From contig NC_003280.10 in the NCBI RefSeq assembly GCF_000002985.6, positions 11,094,501 to 11,158,500 on the forward strand: 64,000 nt of DNA, written 5' to 3'. Position 1 is the first letter of the stretch. The number at the start of each line of letters is the position of its first letter. This DNA comes from Caenorhabditis elegans. Taxonomy: Eukaryota; Nematoda; Chromadorea; Rhabditida; Rhabditidae. The position numbers and the translations under genes were made by a program. Shown here one piece after another: positions 35,160 to 46,104 of the stretch. The notes below the pieces were generated by a model. That model had not been told where the DNA came from, did not search any database, and saw only the letters and a list, made by a program, of their open reading frames with translations.

Positions 35160-35623
35160 ATGGACAAAAGTCATGTTTTGGCTGCAGTCGCTGGAATGTG
35201 TGGCTCAATGGGAGCAGTTTCGGGGAAGCTCGCGTTCGATTGGGATCTCGAACAATACGCAGTAAGATTTACGGAAATTAGAGCTTTCTTTTAAACAGAA
35301 ATTTCAAATTGTTCAGAGATGCTCCTGTGTCGCCGTCTTTATTGGATCAAATATTGTAATGTGGGCCACCTACACACGAGCTCTGGCACTTTCCGATTGC
35401 ACCAGCACCCCTATGATCATCAATATGGCCTGCAATTTCGCTCTGACGGTATTGTAAAATATTTCGTGTATTTTTTTGAAAAAATTCTCGAATTCAGGGT
35501 ATTCTCGGAAGTCTCATATTCTCCGAATCGCATTCCTATCTGTGGTGGCTCCTGCTGATCATGCTCATCACCGGACTCACTATGCTGCTCAGCTCCAAAC
35601 ATGAGGACTTAAAAGAGGAATAG
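35160..35623 (+). CDS. TMEM42-like EamA-family membrane protein
   Basis: Three exons, 35160-35261, 35317-35448 and 35498-35623, give 119 aa. Four hydrophobic segments are visible: AAVAGMCGSMGAVSGKLAF, CVAVFIGSNIVMWATYTRAL, IINMACNFALTGILGSLIF and LWWLLLIMLITGLTMLLSS. The order and the motifs (KLAF, TRALALSDCTSTPMI, the second-half FSESHSYLWWLLL) match the half-size EamA/drug-metabolite-transporter family member TMEM42. The substrate is unknown; the location is an internal or plasma membrane. AATAAA at about 35669 is followed about 100 bp later by an acceptor for the next gene, so the two probably form an operon. Confidence 0.85.
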
Positions 35624-35779
35624 CTTCTTCTTTTTCTTTTGTTGGCTTTCCGTTTTATTCATTCTCCAATAAATTCGCTTTTGTATCCATGGTTGCATCG
35701 TTCGTGTCTCCTCGCAACTAGAATCTTCTATCCTTCAAAATTTTTCATTTAGTCCCTTTTCAAATTCTCGTTCAGCAGC

Positions 35780-36198
35780 ATGCAAACCTATATTCTACTT
35801 CTTCCATTTTTCAGTGAGTTTGAGAATATGAGAATATTTACATAATTTACAGCGTTTTTATTTAGTTATAACAATAATTTCCAGTAGCGTATTCTGTATG
35901 CCAATCTAGTTTTTCACACGCATCTTCTACTCCATCTGTCACAACTTCCAAGTATGCCAACTCTTCACCGACACCTTCCGACGCAGTCGACTCTAATCAG
36001 GATTCTTCAACTACAGATTCGGATGCATTGAACCTCGACGATGTTGAGAAGCTTGTCACCTATACGACGAAACAAAAAACTATTTTCATTGCGTGCTGTG
36101 GAGGAACATTCGTACTTCTCGTTGCCTTGGCCATTCTCTCTGGACTTTCGGATACAATTGCTCGTTCCCGTCAAAAAACAACAAGAACTCATGCTTGA
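35780..36198 (+). CDS. Small type I membrane protein, Ser/Thr-rich (hypothetical)
   Basis: Two exons, 35780-35813 and 35885-36198, give 115 aa. Residues 1-17 are a signal peptide (MQTYILLLPFFIAYSVC), followed by a Ser/Thr-rich ectodomain of about 50 residues likely to be O-glycosylated (SHASSTPSVTTSKYANSS), one transmembrane helix (TIFIACCGGTFVLLVALAIL) and a short basic tail (ARSRQKTTRTHA). The orientation is therefore lumenal or extracellular N terminus. The acceptor TTCTCGTTCAG ends at 35775, about 105 bp after the preceding gene's AATAAA, which is SL2-operon spacing. AATAAA at about 36225. No family recognised. Confidence 0.75.
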
Positions 36199-36347
36199 AA
36201 TTTTAATCGTTATAAGACTTTGAGAATAAAATTTGTTAACAAAAATAGCATTACAGTTTTGGATTTTTTTCAGAGAAATAATAAAACAAGTTGGACAATT
36301 GAGATCCAGATGGGATATTTCAGAAAATTTAATATTTTACAGTCGCT

Positions 36348-38084
36348 TCAGAAAGTGCCGATGCTCTTCGTGTCGGAGATGAATCCAAATTTCTGAAAAT
36401 AATAATTATTAATGAGCCATTAAAATAATTGCCTAACCGATGACGTGTCCATAGGCTCTGCTGGGGCGTTGTTGACTCTGAGAGCATTGAAAATCCTGGA
36501 CATATCGACAACCTGGATTTCTCCCGAGCTGATCTTCTGTCGTAACTGCATAAGAATCACTCCGAGAACGTTGCGTCCTTGTGCAAAAACTGGGCAGTGT
36601 TGAACTGTTGTCTTGTTAAGTGGGAAAGTAGCAGGAATTTTCAAATGTTTCACACCAGCTTTCGATAAATCATCCAACCATTTTTTAATCGCCGGGATCG
36701 TACATCCTGTTCCGTATATACTGTCACGAGCGAACGCATGGACCAGAATGTTATCTCCGCTTTCTTTGAGAGCTTCGCGCAAATGAGCAGACTGGGTGAC
36801 TTTCGCATGAAGAGCTTTTTGGATCGTCTCGAGACCTTTGCTGTTCCTCCATTCATCCACCTTCTCCTTGCTGATATTCGCTGCTTTGATTATATCCTTA
36901 GCTAGTGCGCTGTGCGACTTTTTCTCCGCATCTTCGATAGTTTCAACGATAGGTTTTCCGTTCTCATCACGAACACCTCTGTTCAATTTGTCGCTTGATA
37001 CTCCAGTCAAATCAGTGACTTTGCAAATTTGGTAGTAGTGGTCGCAGCTTCCATAGATCTTATTGTCGATGAGAACTGGGAACTGAAACAAAAAATTTAA
37101 AAGTAATTAATTAATCTTTTAAAAAATGTGTCCCTACATTGTGTTTAGTGGTGAAAACACTGTCGAATCCGTGGAAAGCTGTGATATTCTCGGAAGAAAC
37201 ATTCAGAGTGATGGCAGGAGAATCATCAGGAAGATGAACATATGGAATATCATCCTTATTGTTTGATGGTTTCGGAGCGCCATTGAATCGTCCTCCTCGA
37301 TTGAAACCTCCACGACCTCTTCCTCCGCTTCCTCTCCCGCGACCACGTCCACCTCCTCCTCCACGAGCAGTTTGATTTTGAAGTCCGTTGGTCTCCCAAC
37401 TGTTACCTTCCAATCGGTGGTTTGGCATCTTCTGAACGCCTTTTGTTCCTCTTTCTGAAAATTAACAATTTTTTTTCAGAAAGATACGGATGGAAAACTC
37501 ACTATTAACGGTCTTCACCGTTCCACGAGCCACTTTGAATATTGGTTTTGGAGCTGCCTCCGCGATTTTCGACACACTAGGTTTCTCGTGTGGTTTGCTC
37601 GGATCGATTGTGACCAAATGGAACTGCTGTGATCCTGACGACCAAGCTTTATTAGGCCTCTGATGATGTCTCCGATATGGTTTTTGCACTGGTTTTGACG
37701 TAGTTTTTGCTGCTGTGCTTTTTGCTGGATAGTACGGTGCCGCTTCGTACGCCTGAAAAATATAACAATTAGTAAACCAATAATGTGGGTAGGAGAAGAA
37801 GAGAAAGTAGAAAAGTGTTGGGTACTTTTTCTCCTCTTCCGCTCAAAATATTGGTAAAATATTAAAATATTCACCTGGGCAGAAGATGAGAAAAAGTTTG
37901 GTGTCCCACTGAGTGATGGATAAACTGGATTATACTGCTGAAAATTCAAATAATAGAAATTGTTTTTCGGAAGATTAATTAAAACCTCTTGAGATTGGGC
38001 CGATGGAGCCCAAGAGTCATTTCCAGAACTCTGCCCGTGGCTGTAATAGTTGTTATTCCAGGGATATGAACCCGAATATGCCAT
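36348..38084 (-). CDS. RGG-box protein with a NADAR (YbiA-like) domain
   Basis: Six exons (37986-38084, 37875-37937, 37503-37752, 37138-37454, 36438-37082, 36348-36392) give 472 aa. The N-terminal third is Tyr/Ser/Gln-rich and disordered; an RGG/RG tract lies near residues 169-195 (GRGRGRGSGGRGRGGFNRGG), suggesting RNA binding. The C-terminal half matches NADAR/YbiA: FHGFDSVFTTKHN, then YGSCDHYYQICK (aligning with the family's SxEHYxQ), RDSIYGTGC (DRIWGIG) and QGRNVLGVILMQLRQK (GxNxLGxxLMxVR). NADAR enzymes cleave N-glycosidic bonds, including ADP-ribose from guanine. Here the family Glu of EHYxQ is Asp. The last short intron (36393-36437) may be retained, giving a variant C terminus that ends at about 36420. 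It converges with the plus-strand gene ending at 36198. Confidence 0.85.
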
Positions 38085-38524
38085 TTTATACAATTCACTA
38101 AAATTTTTAGTAAATTTATCGGTTTTATAATTTATTTCTCGCTAAAAAACAAAGTAAATTCACAAAATAAAATGGAGAAAACCGCTGAATGTTCGAAAAT
38201 AAAAATAAGAATTATTTAGCAATGGGGCGCGATTGCAGTGTTCCAAAACCGGGGAAGTTCAAATCTATTTATTTGGAATTTCGAGTTAATTTGATGTGAT
38301 CTATTTATTTATTGTTATAACCGATTATTAATATCCTTCAAAAATATACAGAAATTAAAAATTTTATTCAATTATTCAATTCCACACCGAAACACAAACA
38401 CAAAGTTTTGAAGCATTTAGTAGGTAAGCATATAGACACGAATAATGCTCACAGATTGTGCACAAATTTAGCTATTTTGTTCTTTCTACAAGAAATTCGA
38501 ATGAAATTATTCATTTCCATATGG

Positions 38525-40427
38525 TTACAGCTTTCCGTAGCACTTGGATACTTGAGTCAAATATTCCGAGTATTTCTTGGCGCGGAGCTTCTGAAGAGCA
38601 AGAATATCGTCCTGTTGTTTTCCCTTTGGAAGATCTTCGTCTGGTAAACAGCTGAAAAGGAAGCCAATTGTGAGAAAGAAAGAAGAAACCAGAAATAATT
38701 ACATATTTTCGCGTTCACAATGCTTTGTGAACTTTGAGCTCATCGCGGAGAGCTGATCATGGCCAGCTGTAGAGCAGACAGTACGGCGGGAGCGAGAAGC
38801 AATCACTGAAATTTGGCTCTTAAATTTGATAAATTAATGAAAAATGTATTACCATGTCGCCTCTTGTGATTGTGTCCAGTATGGTCAACATTTGGGTCAT
38901 TTGGATCATGATCATCAGATCTACGACGACGATGATTGTGTCCAGTGTGGTCGATGGTAGTGTCACTCGGGTCATCTGAAATTAATTTACTTTGTCGACG
39001 AACACCTACACCACAATGGCTCACCATCCTGATCTCTCCTACGTCTATGATTATGTCCAGTGTGATCAACATTCGGATCATTCGGATCATGATCCTCTGA
39101 TCTACGACGACGGTGGTTATGCCCGGTGTGATCAATGGTAGTGTCACTTGGGTCATCTAAAAATAAGAATTTTTTAAGGTGAAGTTCTCATTCAGCACCA
39201 ACCATCATGGTTTCTCTTGCGTCTATGGTGGTTATGCCCAATGTGATCTACATTTGGATCGTTTGGGTCATGATCATCAGATCTGCGACGGCGGTGGTTA
39301 TGACCGGTGTGATCAATGGTAGTGTCACTTGGGTCATCTGAAAATCCACAGAATAATAAATCGTAGCTTGTCAAATGCTAAAGGACTTAAAAAACTATCT
39401 AACAGGAAATCAAGGTTAAGACTGCAGGTAAGGGTAGATGGAAATTCAAATTTTCGAGGTGGAGGTACAGAAAGCCTTACCATCATGGTTTCTCTTGCGT
39501 CTATGATTATGCCCTGTGTGATCTACATTGGGATCGTTTGGATCATGATCATCCGATCTACGACGGCGGTGATTGTGTCCAGTGTGGTCGATGGTTGTGT
39601 CAGTCGGATCATCTGAAAATAGATTTTGTTTAGGTATCGAAATTTTTGTTAACGAAGTCTTGCTCTGACTTAGTATGAACTATGATGCTCTTGGCATTGC
39701 CTGATCTTTAAAAATTTCCTTACCATCTTGGTTTCTCTTGCGTCTATGATTGTGTCTAGTGTGGTCGATGGTAGTGTCACTTGGGTCATCTGTAACTGAA
39801 CAGGTTGAACTTCAATAAATAATAAAAATCTTTTACCATCGATACTTCTCTTTACTCTATGGTTATGGCCAGTATGATCAACATTAGGATCATTCGGATC
39901 GTGATCTCCATTCCTTCGGACTCTTCCATGATGATCAACATGTGTTCCGTGCTTCTTACGATCCATATTTTCCCGATGCTTCATATCATTGCCATGATGA
40001 CCCTCATGATTGTGATGTCTTCTTCTTCTTGCATGATCATTAGTGTCCTCTTGATCCTCAGTAGGTTCTCCCATGTCACCATCGAGAACTGTTCCTGAAA
40101 AAATGACAGATTATTTTTTTGTTGGTTTTTTTATGCCTGAAATACTAAAAACTAACTCTTCGGCCTGCTCTTCTCCTCGACATACTTTCTGCAAGCAGTC
40201 ACAGCCTCCTTATACTCATTGGAAACCTTTTGGAAGTCCTTCCAGCTCTTTTCTAGCTCCTCCTTGGTCTCGCAGACAGCTTGCGAAGTTTTTTGTTCGT
40301 GGCATTCTCGTTCCAGCTGCTTCTCTCGTTTGTTGGTAGCCATACGGAGAATTGTATCAGGGGAGCATTCAAATGCGATGGTTGAGATGACCAGTAAACT
40401 GGCCAATAAGGAGATCCGAACAATCAT
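38525..40427 (-). CDS. Secreted His-rich repeat protein made of duplicated exons
   Basis: Nine exons (40157-40427, 39837-40094, 39724-39789, 39481-39612, 39203-39337, 39025-39156, 38853-38975, 38703-38805, 38525-38651) close to 448 aa. A signal peptide (MIVRISLLASLLVISTIAF) precedes a Cys-containing charged helical domain (ECSPDTILRM to VTACRKYVEE). Exons 2-7 encode repeats built from DPSDTTIDHTGHNH and DPNDPNVDHTGHNH, separated by RRRR, RRKR or KR. Full repeat exons are 132 or 135 bp, all phase 1-1. The C-terminal domain again has Cys (VCSTAG, HCERE, ICLPDED, KCYGKL), perhaps pairing with the N-terminal ones. The HxHxH clusters suggest Zn/Cu binding; the basic sites suggest proprotein-convertase cleavage. 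Family not recognised. An acceptor CATTTTAG lies one base before the ATG. Confidence 0.85.
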
Positions 40428-42847
40428 CCTAAAATGGAATGTCTTCAATTGAGTTGCAAGTTTAAGAGCTTATATCTACACCAGGGGAGGCAATTGCCGT
40501 TTGCAAATTTTTTGCCGACAAATTTGGTAAATCGGCAAATGGCGAATTGCCGATTTGCCGGAAAATTTCAACTCCTGCAAATTGCCGAATTGTCTTTTGC
40601 CGGATATCAGATTTGCCGGAAACACTTAAAACACGTACAATTTTGCCGATTGAAATTGAAATTCTGAAATTTTCAAAAAAAAAGTCCAAAACCCAAATTT
40701 GCCGAAAATATTGGGCAATTGCCGTTTTTCCGACAAATTCGACAAATCGGCATTTTATCGGCTTGCCGATTTGCCGGAAATTTCAATTCCGGCAATTCGC
40801 CGCCTACCTCTGATCTACACATATTTAAAGTTTAGTCAAAATGATTGGGAACTGAAAAAAAAAAATATAGAAGGTTTATTCAATCCCAGAGAGTACTGAT
40901 TTTGTTAAAAATTGGGCAACTTCAAACATAAACAAGCTTATCAACTGATAGAAAACGTTTTTTGATAAACGATCAAAAAGGGCTGGTCAAACATTTTTGA
41001 TTGATTTGAGAAACTCTAGCAAGTAACAGTAGTAAAAAAAGTAATTGAAAACAAATTTCGGCTGTTGGACACATGCGAGCATGCTTTTATTGCCCACCGG
41101 AAGAGCCCAGTAGTGGTTTTCAAGTTTTTTTCTTCATGAGAAATGAATGGGGGGGGGGGTATGAAGGAGTTAATTGATATTTTCAGGTCTAGAAGATTTA
41201 GGGAAAATAAAAAATAAATGAAATATAATTAGAATGATTCAAGTGTACTAGAATAATCTAAACTCGAAAAATAAGAAATTCCTATCTCGAATGCACTTTT
41301 TAAACGGCCTGAAAACCTGACAAGATATTGTCGGAAAATGACAGTTGGCACAATTTCGTGGAATGATGTAATTCAAAAGAGCAAAATGACATCGAAATTC
41401 GATTTTGATTGGCTCTCGAAAAACCCAAGACACAAGTGCTCAATCAATCAAAATCTGGCTCAATAGATCTTCTTCTTTTCTCGTGTAATTCAGTATTGCG
41501 GGAAAAAAAAGAGGAAGAGAGGTAGTTTGTTTTGGTTTTCGTTTGGACCAATTTGCTTGAGTTGTCAGGTCGAATCAACGGGAAAGAAGTGTGAGTTGAC
41601 AATATTAAAGAGCAAAAGGGAGAAGCATATCAACAAGTAGATGAGTCAATAGCATGTGATGATCATGATAGACGAATTATTTTGGGAGAGAAGATAAGAA
41701 ATTACAAGGTTCGAGGGTTTTCAAAAATTGATGGAAAGAATTCAAACAACAAACATTCTGGCAGATATTTTGGAAAATCTTGTTCTGAAAAAACCTGAAT
41801 TTATTTTTAATGGAGTTGCAAATTAACAACTTTTCGGTCTCGTAAAAAAGTGGCCTAAATTTGAGAAACATTTTGCAGAATTTTCTTAGAAACTCCAGGA
41901 TTTGGCTGAAGTAGTTTTATTTTAAGATTTTAAATTCTAAAAACGATAAAATATAAAATTTGAAACTGGGGTGGGCGGCAAACGATTTTTTTCTCGACAA
42001 ATCGGTGATTTTTGCCGGAATTGAAAACTTCCGGCAAATCGGCAGACCGGCAAATTGCCGATTTGCCTAGTTTGCCGAAAAAACGGCAAATGCCAAAAAT
42101 TTTCGGCAAATTGTGGTTTTTTACATTTTTGTTTTGGAAATTTCAGTATTTCAATTTTAATCGACAAAATTGTAGGCATCCTATGAACGTTCGTACATCT
42201 TTTGTGAAAAGTAAGCAAATTCAATGAAAATATCTACGGGAAAAAAAATTCAGAAAGGCACAGTTTTAAGTGGCCCCGAAAAAAATTCCTCAGAACATTT
42301 CCGGCAAATGAAAATTTTCGGCAAATCTGCAAACCGGCATTAGCCGATTTGCCGAGTTGTCCGACAAAAAAAATTCGGTATTCTGGTTTTGGTAAATTTT
42401 CAATTTTTTATAAACTTTTGTCAAAAAATGACCAAGTTGTCTAGATTCCAAATGAACACTTTAAGTTTTCAGGTTTCGCGAAAAAGTTTGGCGCATGCCA
42501 TTACCAAAAGGGTTTCCTATTAAAAACGGCAGAATTTTCAATTTCACCTGTTGGGACACATAAATTAATTCAAATTGAGAATTAATGTCGAACATTAAAG
42601 GTCGAAAATCAAATGTTTAGATTATAGGCACTCGGGCCTTCAAGGTGGCCTACGCCTGCCTCGCCGGAAGTATTGGAATTGGGACTGCTGAGAAAAATAG
42701 GTCGGCAGGCGCGGTCGCCTCAAGAAAATGTAAGAGCCTTCAAAAAACTTGTTCTAATGTGAAACTACATACTTTTTTTTCAAAATCTGATTTCTGTATA
42801 TTTTTGTTTTTAATAAAAATATGATAAGTCTTCAAACAAAAACCTTT
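40428..42847. repeat. Gene-free stretch with dispersed GCCGGCAAATCGGCAA repeats
   Basis: Three copies of one family: 40478-40815, 41965-42200 and 42290-42375, each rich in TTGCCGATTTGCCGGAA and its complement. A tract of 11 G lies at 41149-41159. At 42628-42730 begins another dispersed family with CCTACGCCTGCCTCGCC and GGCAGGCGCGG. Otherwise AT-rich with no supported gene. Confidence 0.6.
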
Positions 42848-43073
42848 ATGGTGCGTCCATAGTCTGCGGAAAAAAACAAGGAGTTTCTCGCTTTGTTATT
42901 GGTCAATTTCAAAATAGTGGGCGTGTTCAACCAATTAGAGGCTGTAAAATTTTAAGCTGAGCAATGGGAAAACAAGAAACAACAGCTGATTGGTTGGCCA
43001 CACCTACTTTTTTGAATTTTGAGGAAAAAAAAGCGAGGAACTCCGGTTTTTCCGCAGACTATGGACGCACCAT
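42848..43073. mobile_element. Non-autonomous DNA transposon (MITE) with 27-bp TIRs
   Basis: The left end ATGGTGCGTCCATAGTCTGC continues GGAAAAA and is matched exactly inverted at the right end (TTTTTCCGCAGACTATGGAC then GCACCAT). The interior of about 170 bp is partly self-complementary (ATTGGTC, CCAATTAGAGG, GATTGGTTGG) and has no transposase frame. Confidence 0.85.
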
Positions 43074-43130
43074 TAAAAAATGTAAAAACCTCAAAAAAAA
43101 GGAAAAAAGTCCAGAAAAAACAAACAAAGT

Positions 43131-43966
43131 AGGTCACGTCATGACCTACTTTTTTAGTAGGTCACGTTAAAAATTAGGTCATGACCTACTTTTTTAGTAG
43201 GTCACGTTAAAAATTAGGTCATGACCTACTTTTTTTAGTAGGTCACGTTAAAAATTAGGTCATGACCTACTTTTTTTAGTAGGTCACGTTAAAAAGTAGG
43301 TCATGACCTACTTTTTTTAGTAGGTCACGTTAAAAATTAGGTCATGACCTACTTTTTTTAGTAGGTCACGTTAAAAAGTAGGTCATGACCTACTTTTTTT
43401 AGTAGGTCACGTTAAAAAAAAGGTCATGACCTACTTTTTTTAGTAGGTCACGTTAAAAAAAAAGGTCATGACCTACTTTTTTTAGTAGGTCATGTTAAAA
43501 AAAGGTCATGACCTACTTTTTTAGTAGGTCACGTTAAAAATTAGGTCATGACCTACTTTTTTTAGTAGGTCACGTTAAAAATTAGGTCATGACCTACTTT
43601 TTTTAGTAGGTCACGTTAAAAATTAGGTCATGACCTACTTTTTTTAGTAGGTCACGTTAAAAAGTAGGTCATGACCTACTTTTTTTAGTAGGTCACGTTA
43701 AAAAAAAGGTCATGACCTACTTTTTTTAGTAGGTCACGTTAAAAAAAAAGGTCATGACCTACTTTTTTTAGTAGGTCATGTTAAAAAAAGGTCATGACCT
43801 ACTTTTTTTAGTAGGTCACGTTAAAAAGTAGGTCATGACCTACTTTTTTAGTAGGTCACGTTAAAAATTAGGTCATGACCTACTTTTTTTAGTAGGTCAC
43901 GTTAAAAAGTAGGTCATTACCTACTTTTTTTAAAAGTAGGTCACGTTAAAAAGTAGGTCATGACAA
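43131..43966. repeat. 41-bp satellite carrying palindromic AGGTCATGACCT sites
   Basis: About 20 tandem units of roughly 41 bp; each has AGGTCATGACCT within the larger palindrome GTAGGTCATGACCTAC, then TTTTTTTAGTAGGTCACGTT and an AAAAA spacer. Variants include TCATTACC in place of TCATGACC at about 43912. GACCTACT and AGTAGGTC are also inverted around the T run, so each unit can form a hairpin. Confidence 0.95.
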
Positions 43967-44942
43967 AAAAAAAATTCCGAAAAAAATTCCGAACAATTTT
44001 GAAAAATTTTCCAAAAAAAATTTCGGAAAATATCATAAGCATATCATAATATCATAAGGTCTTATGTTTTTCCCAAAGTGATCTCTACAATTTGCATATC
44101 GTTGACATTTCTGTAAGAAAAACATCTTATCATCAATAATCACCATAAATTAAAGTCCATACTGCAAGGGTTTCTATTGAGAAATTCGCTGGAAAATAAC
44201 TAGAAAACATAAAAATTAATTAGAACAAGCAAGGACGTCAATATAAAATGTTTTCTACGAGAACGAAAAATTTCCGGCTGATGACCTCAATGCTTTCGCT
44301 TGACCGGGTCGTGTTTGAATTGACTCTTCGAACAAAATTGAGCTAAAATTACATAGTGATTCATAGATTTTTCTGTTTATTTGAACTAATAAAACTGATA
44401 TCGAGTTTAAAAACTCCTGCCTCATACCTACCTACTTACTTTATTTTTGACACAAATTCACAAATTTTACCGTTTCAATTAGCTTGTGAAAAGATCATAT
44501 AAAATATGCACTTTGTATGTACGCACGTAGGCACACGGAAGGCCTAGGTTGCCTTGAAGGCAGGCGTGTAGGCATTTTTGTACCTACCCGGTTGTAGAGC
44601 AACAACCAACAGAAAACACTCTATGAATATTGTTAACCTGATTGCTTCGAAATACAAATGAATTAGCCCGAATATTTTAAAAGCAGACTTTTGCCAAAAG
44701 TTTGTAAAAATTCATATTTCGTACTATCAACACTACTTACTGGAAAAAAGGGTTCCTGGTCTAATTAACAAAACATGTGAGCACCCAAATTTTCTCAGAA
44801 TCTTGTTTTGTCATTTCATTAAAAACAAATGAAGTCTTTGTTTTCAGAGCAGACATACATCTGAGTACGATTGTAGTTTGTATGTAGGTGTTGGAAATTA
44901 AAAAAACACATATTTTCAATTTTATAAAAACCCAATTAAAAG
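43967..44942. other. AT-rich intergenic region
   Basis: No gene is seen. A copy of the TAGGCAGGC dispersed repeat lies at about 44520-44590 (GTAGGCACACGG, AAGGCAGGCGTGTAGGCA). Otherwise AT-rich. Confidence 0.5.
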
Positions 44943-45727
44943 TTAATACACAAGATTGAAATTCTCCACAGCCAAATATTGAGCGGCATCTTCCGTGGCG
45001 ATAGCCCAGTCTTCTTCAGTCATCGAGTACTTGACAGTGTCCATTATCTGGAATGGGATCAGTTTAAGGAGCTGATTATTAATCTTTCAATAATTGAATT
45101 AATTTTTTACAATTATCAGAAAATCTTACCTTTTGTCCGAACTCGATATTAAAGTATTGCCGGAAAACTTCATAGATCAACGCCAACTGCTCGTCCTCAG
45201 TCTTTCCCTTGGCATTAGCTGTAACTTCAGCCCGATCCTTATCCATTGCGTCTCCCATAAAATCTTGAACTGCGTCGAGTGCATGGAAGAAGATCACCTT
45301 CAACTGTTGGAATCCTCCGAAAGCCTTTTCAGCCTTTTGAATTGATTCCCAACTTTCAGACTTCTGATCCGCAGTCATTGTGCTCAATGTTGGCTCAATC
45401 ATTTCTAAAATTTGATGAAACCTTGTGTGTTGAAAATAATAAATGTTGAAAAAAGACAAACCTTTGCCAATTTGCTCCAGAGTTCTAGACTTACGGACAA
45501 CTTCAGACAACGCGCGGAATAACTGGAAAATTATATTTTCAAAAGTTCTTATTCTACCAAAAAATAGTGATAAATCTCACAGTACGAATCTGCGTCTTGC
45601 TCAAATAAGTAGAAATGTCTGGATAAATCTGATCAACGAGTAATTCCAACTGCTCATTGCTCTTCGATGCGGTTGGAAGAGCAACGGAGAATGCTGCGAG
45701 AAGCGGAAAAATGACAAGGTATTTCAT
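44943..45727 (-). CDS. Secreted helical protein, family not recognised
   Basis: Four exons, 45581-45727, 45462-45522, 45130-45404 and 44943-45047, close to 195 aa. A clear signal peptide (MKYLVIFPLLAAFSVALPT) is followed by an all-helical, cysteine-free, acidic protein: IYPDISTYLSKTQIRT, LSEVVRKSRTLEQIGK, MTADQKSESWESIQKAEKAF, FHALDAVQDFMGD, ALIYEVFRQYFNIEFGQ. The heptad-like patterns and lack of Cys resemble small nematode secreted lipid-binding or SXP/RAL-2-like proteins in general layout, but I see no diagnostic motif and do not assign a family. No AATAAA close to the stop was identified with confidence. Confidence 0.8.
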
Positions 45728-45933
45728 GGTCGACTGAATGAAAGTTTGTTCGAAAAAAAACTCGGGGAACAAAATATCGACACGGTGAACAGATTATCCG
45801 CCTACCGCTCATCAATAACATGAGATTGGAGCGGATTTAAAATTAAACTGAAAACTATTGATTTGTTGAAAAAAGCTAATGTGAAGTTTGATCATTTGAG
45901 TTCAAATTAAGTTGTAGTTGGTTTCAGAAAATA

Positions 45934-46102
45934 CAGGGTGCGCCAAAAGTATACATAGTAACACATTCAAAGTGAAGTAAGTTTCGCAAAATGACCCGTA
46001 TCAATAAGATAATTTGGAAAGAAGGTAATTAAAATATTCTGAAAACAATGGATATAAAACTATTGCACGAAAAATGCGTTACCATACTTTTGGCGCACCC
46101 TG
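45934..46102. mobile_element. Tc1/mariner-type MITE with TA target duplication
   Basis: TIRs of 19 bp (CAGGGTGCGCCAAAAGTAT) are exact and inverted, and TA dinucleotides flank both ends (45932-45933 and 46103-46104). The interior of about 130 bp has no coding capacity, so it is a non-autonomous element. Confidence 0.9.
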
Positions 46103-46104
46103 TA

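Noticed and set aside
43131-43966. Regular repeats of about 41 bp resembling a CRISPR array
   Set aside because: The units are tandem without unique spacers, and the genome is a nematode; this is a satellite.
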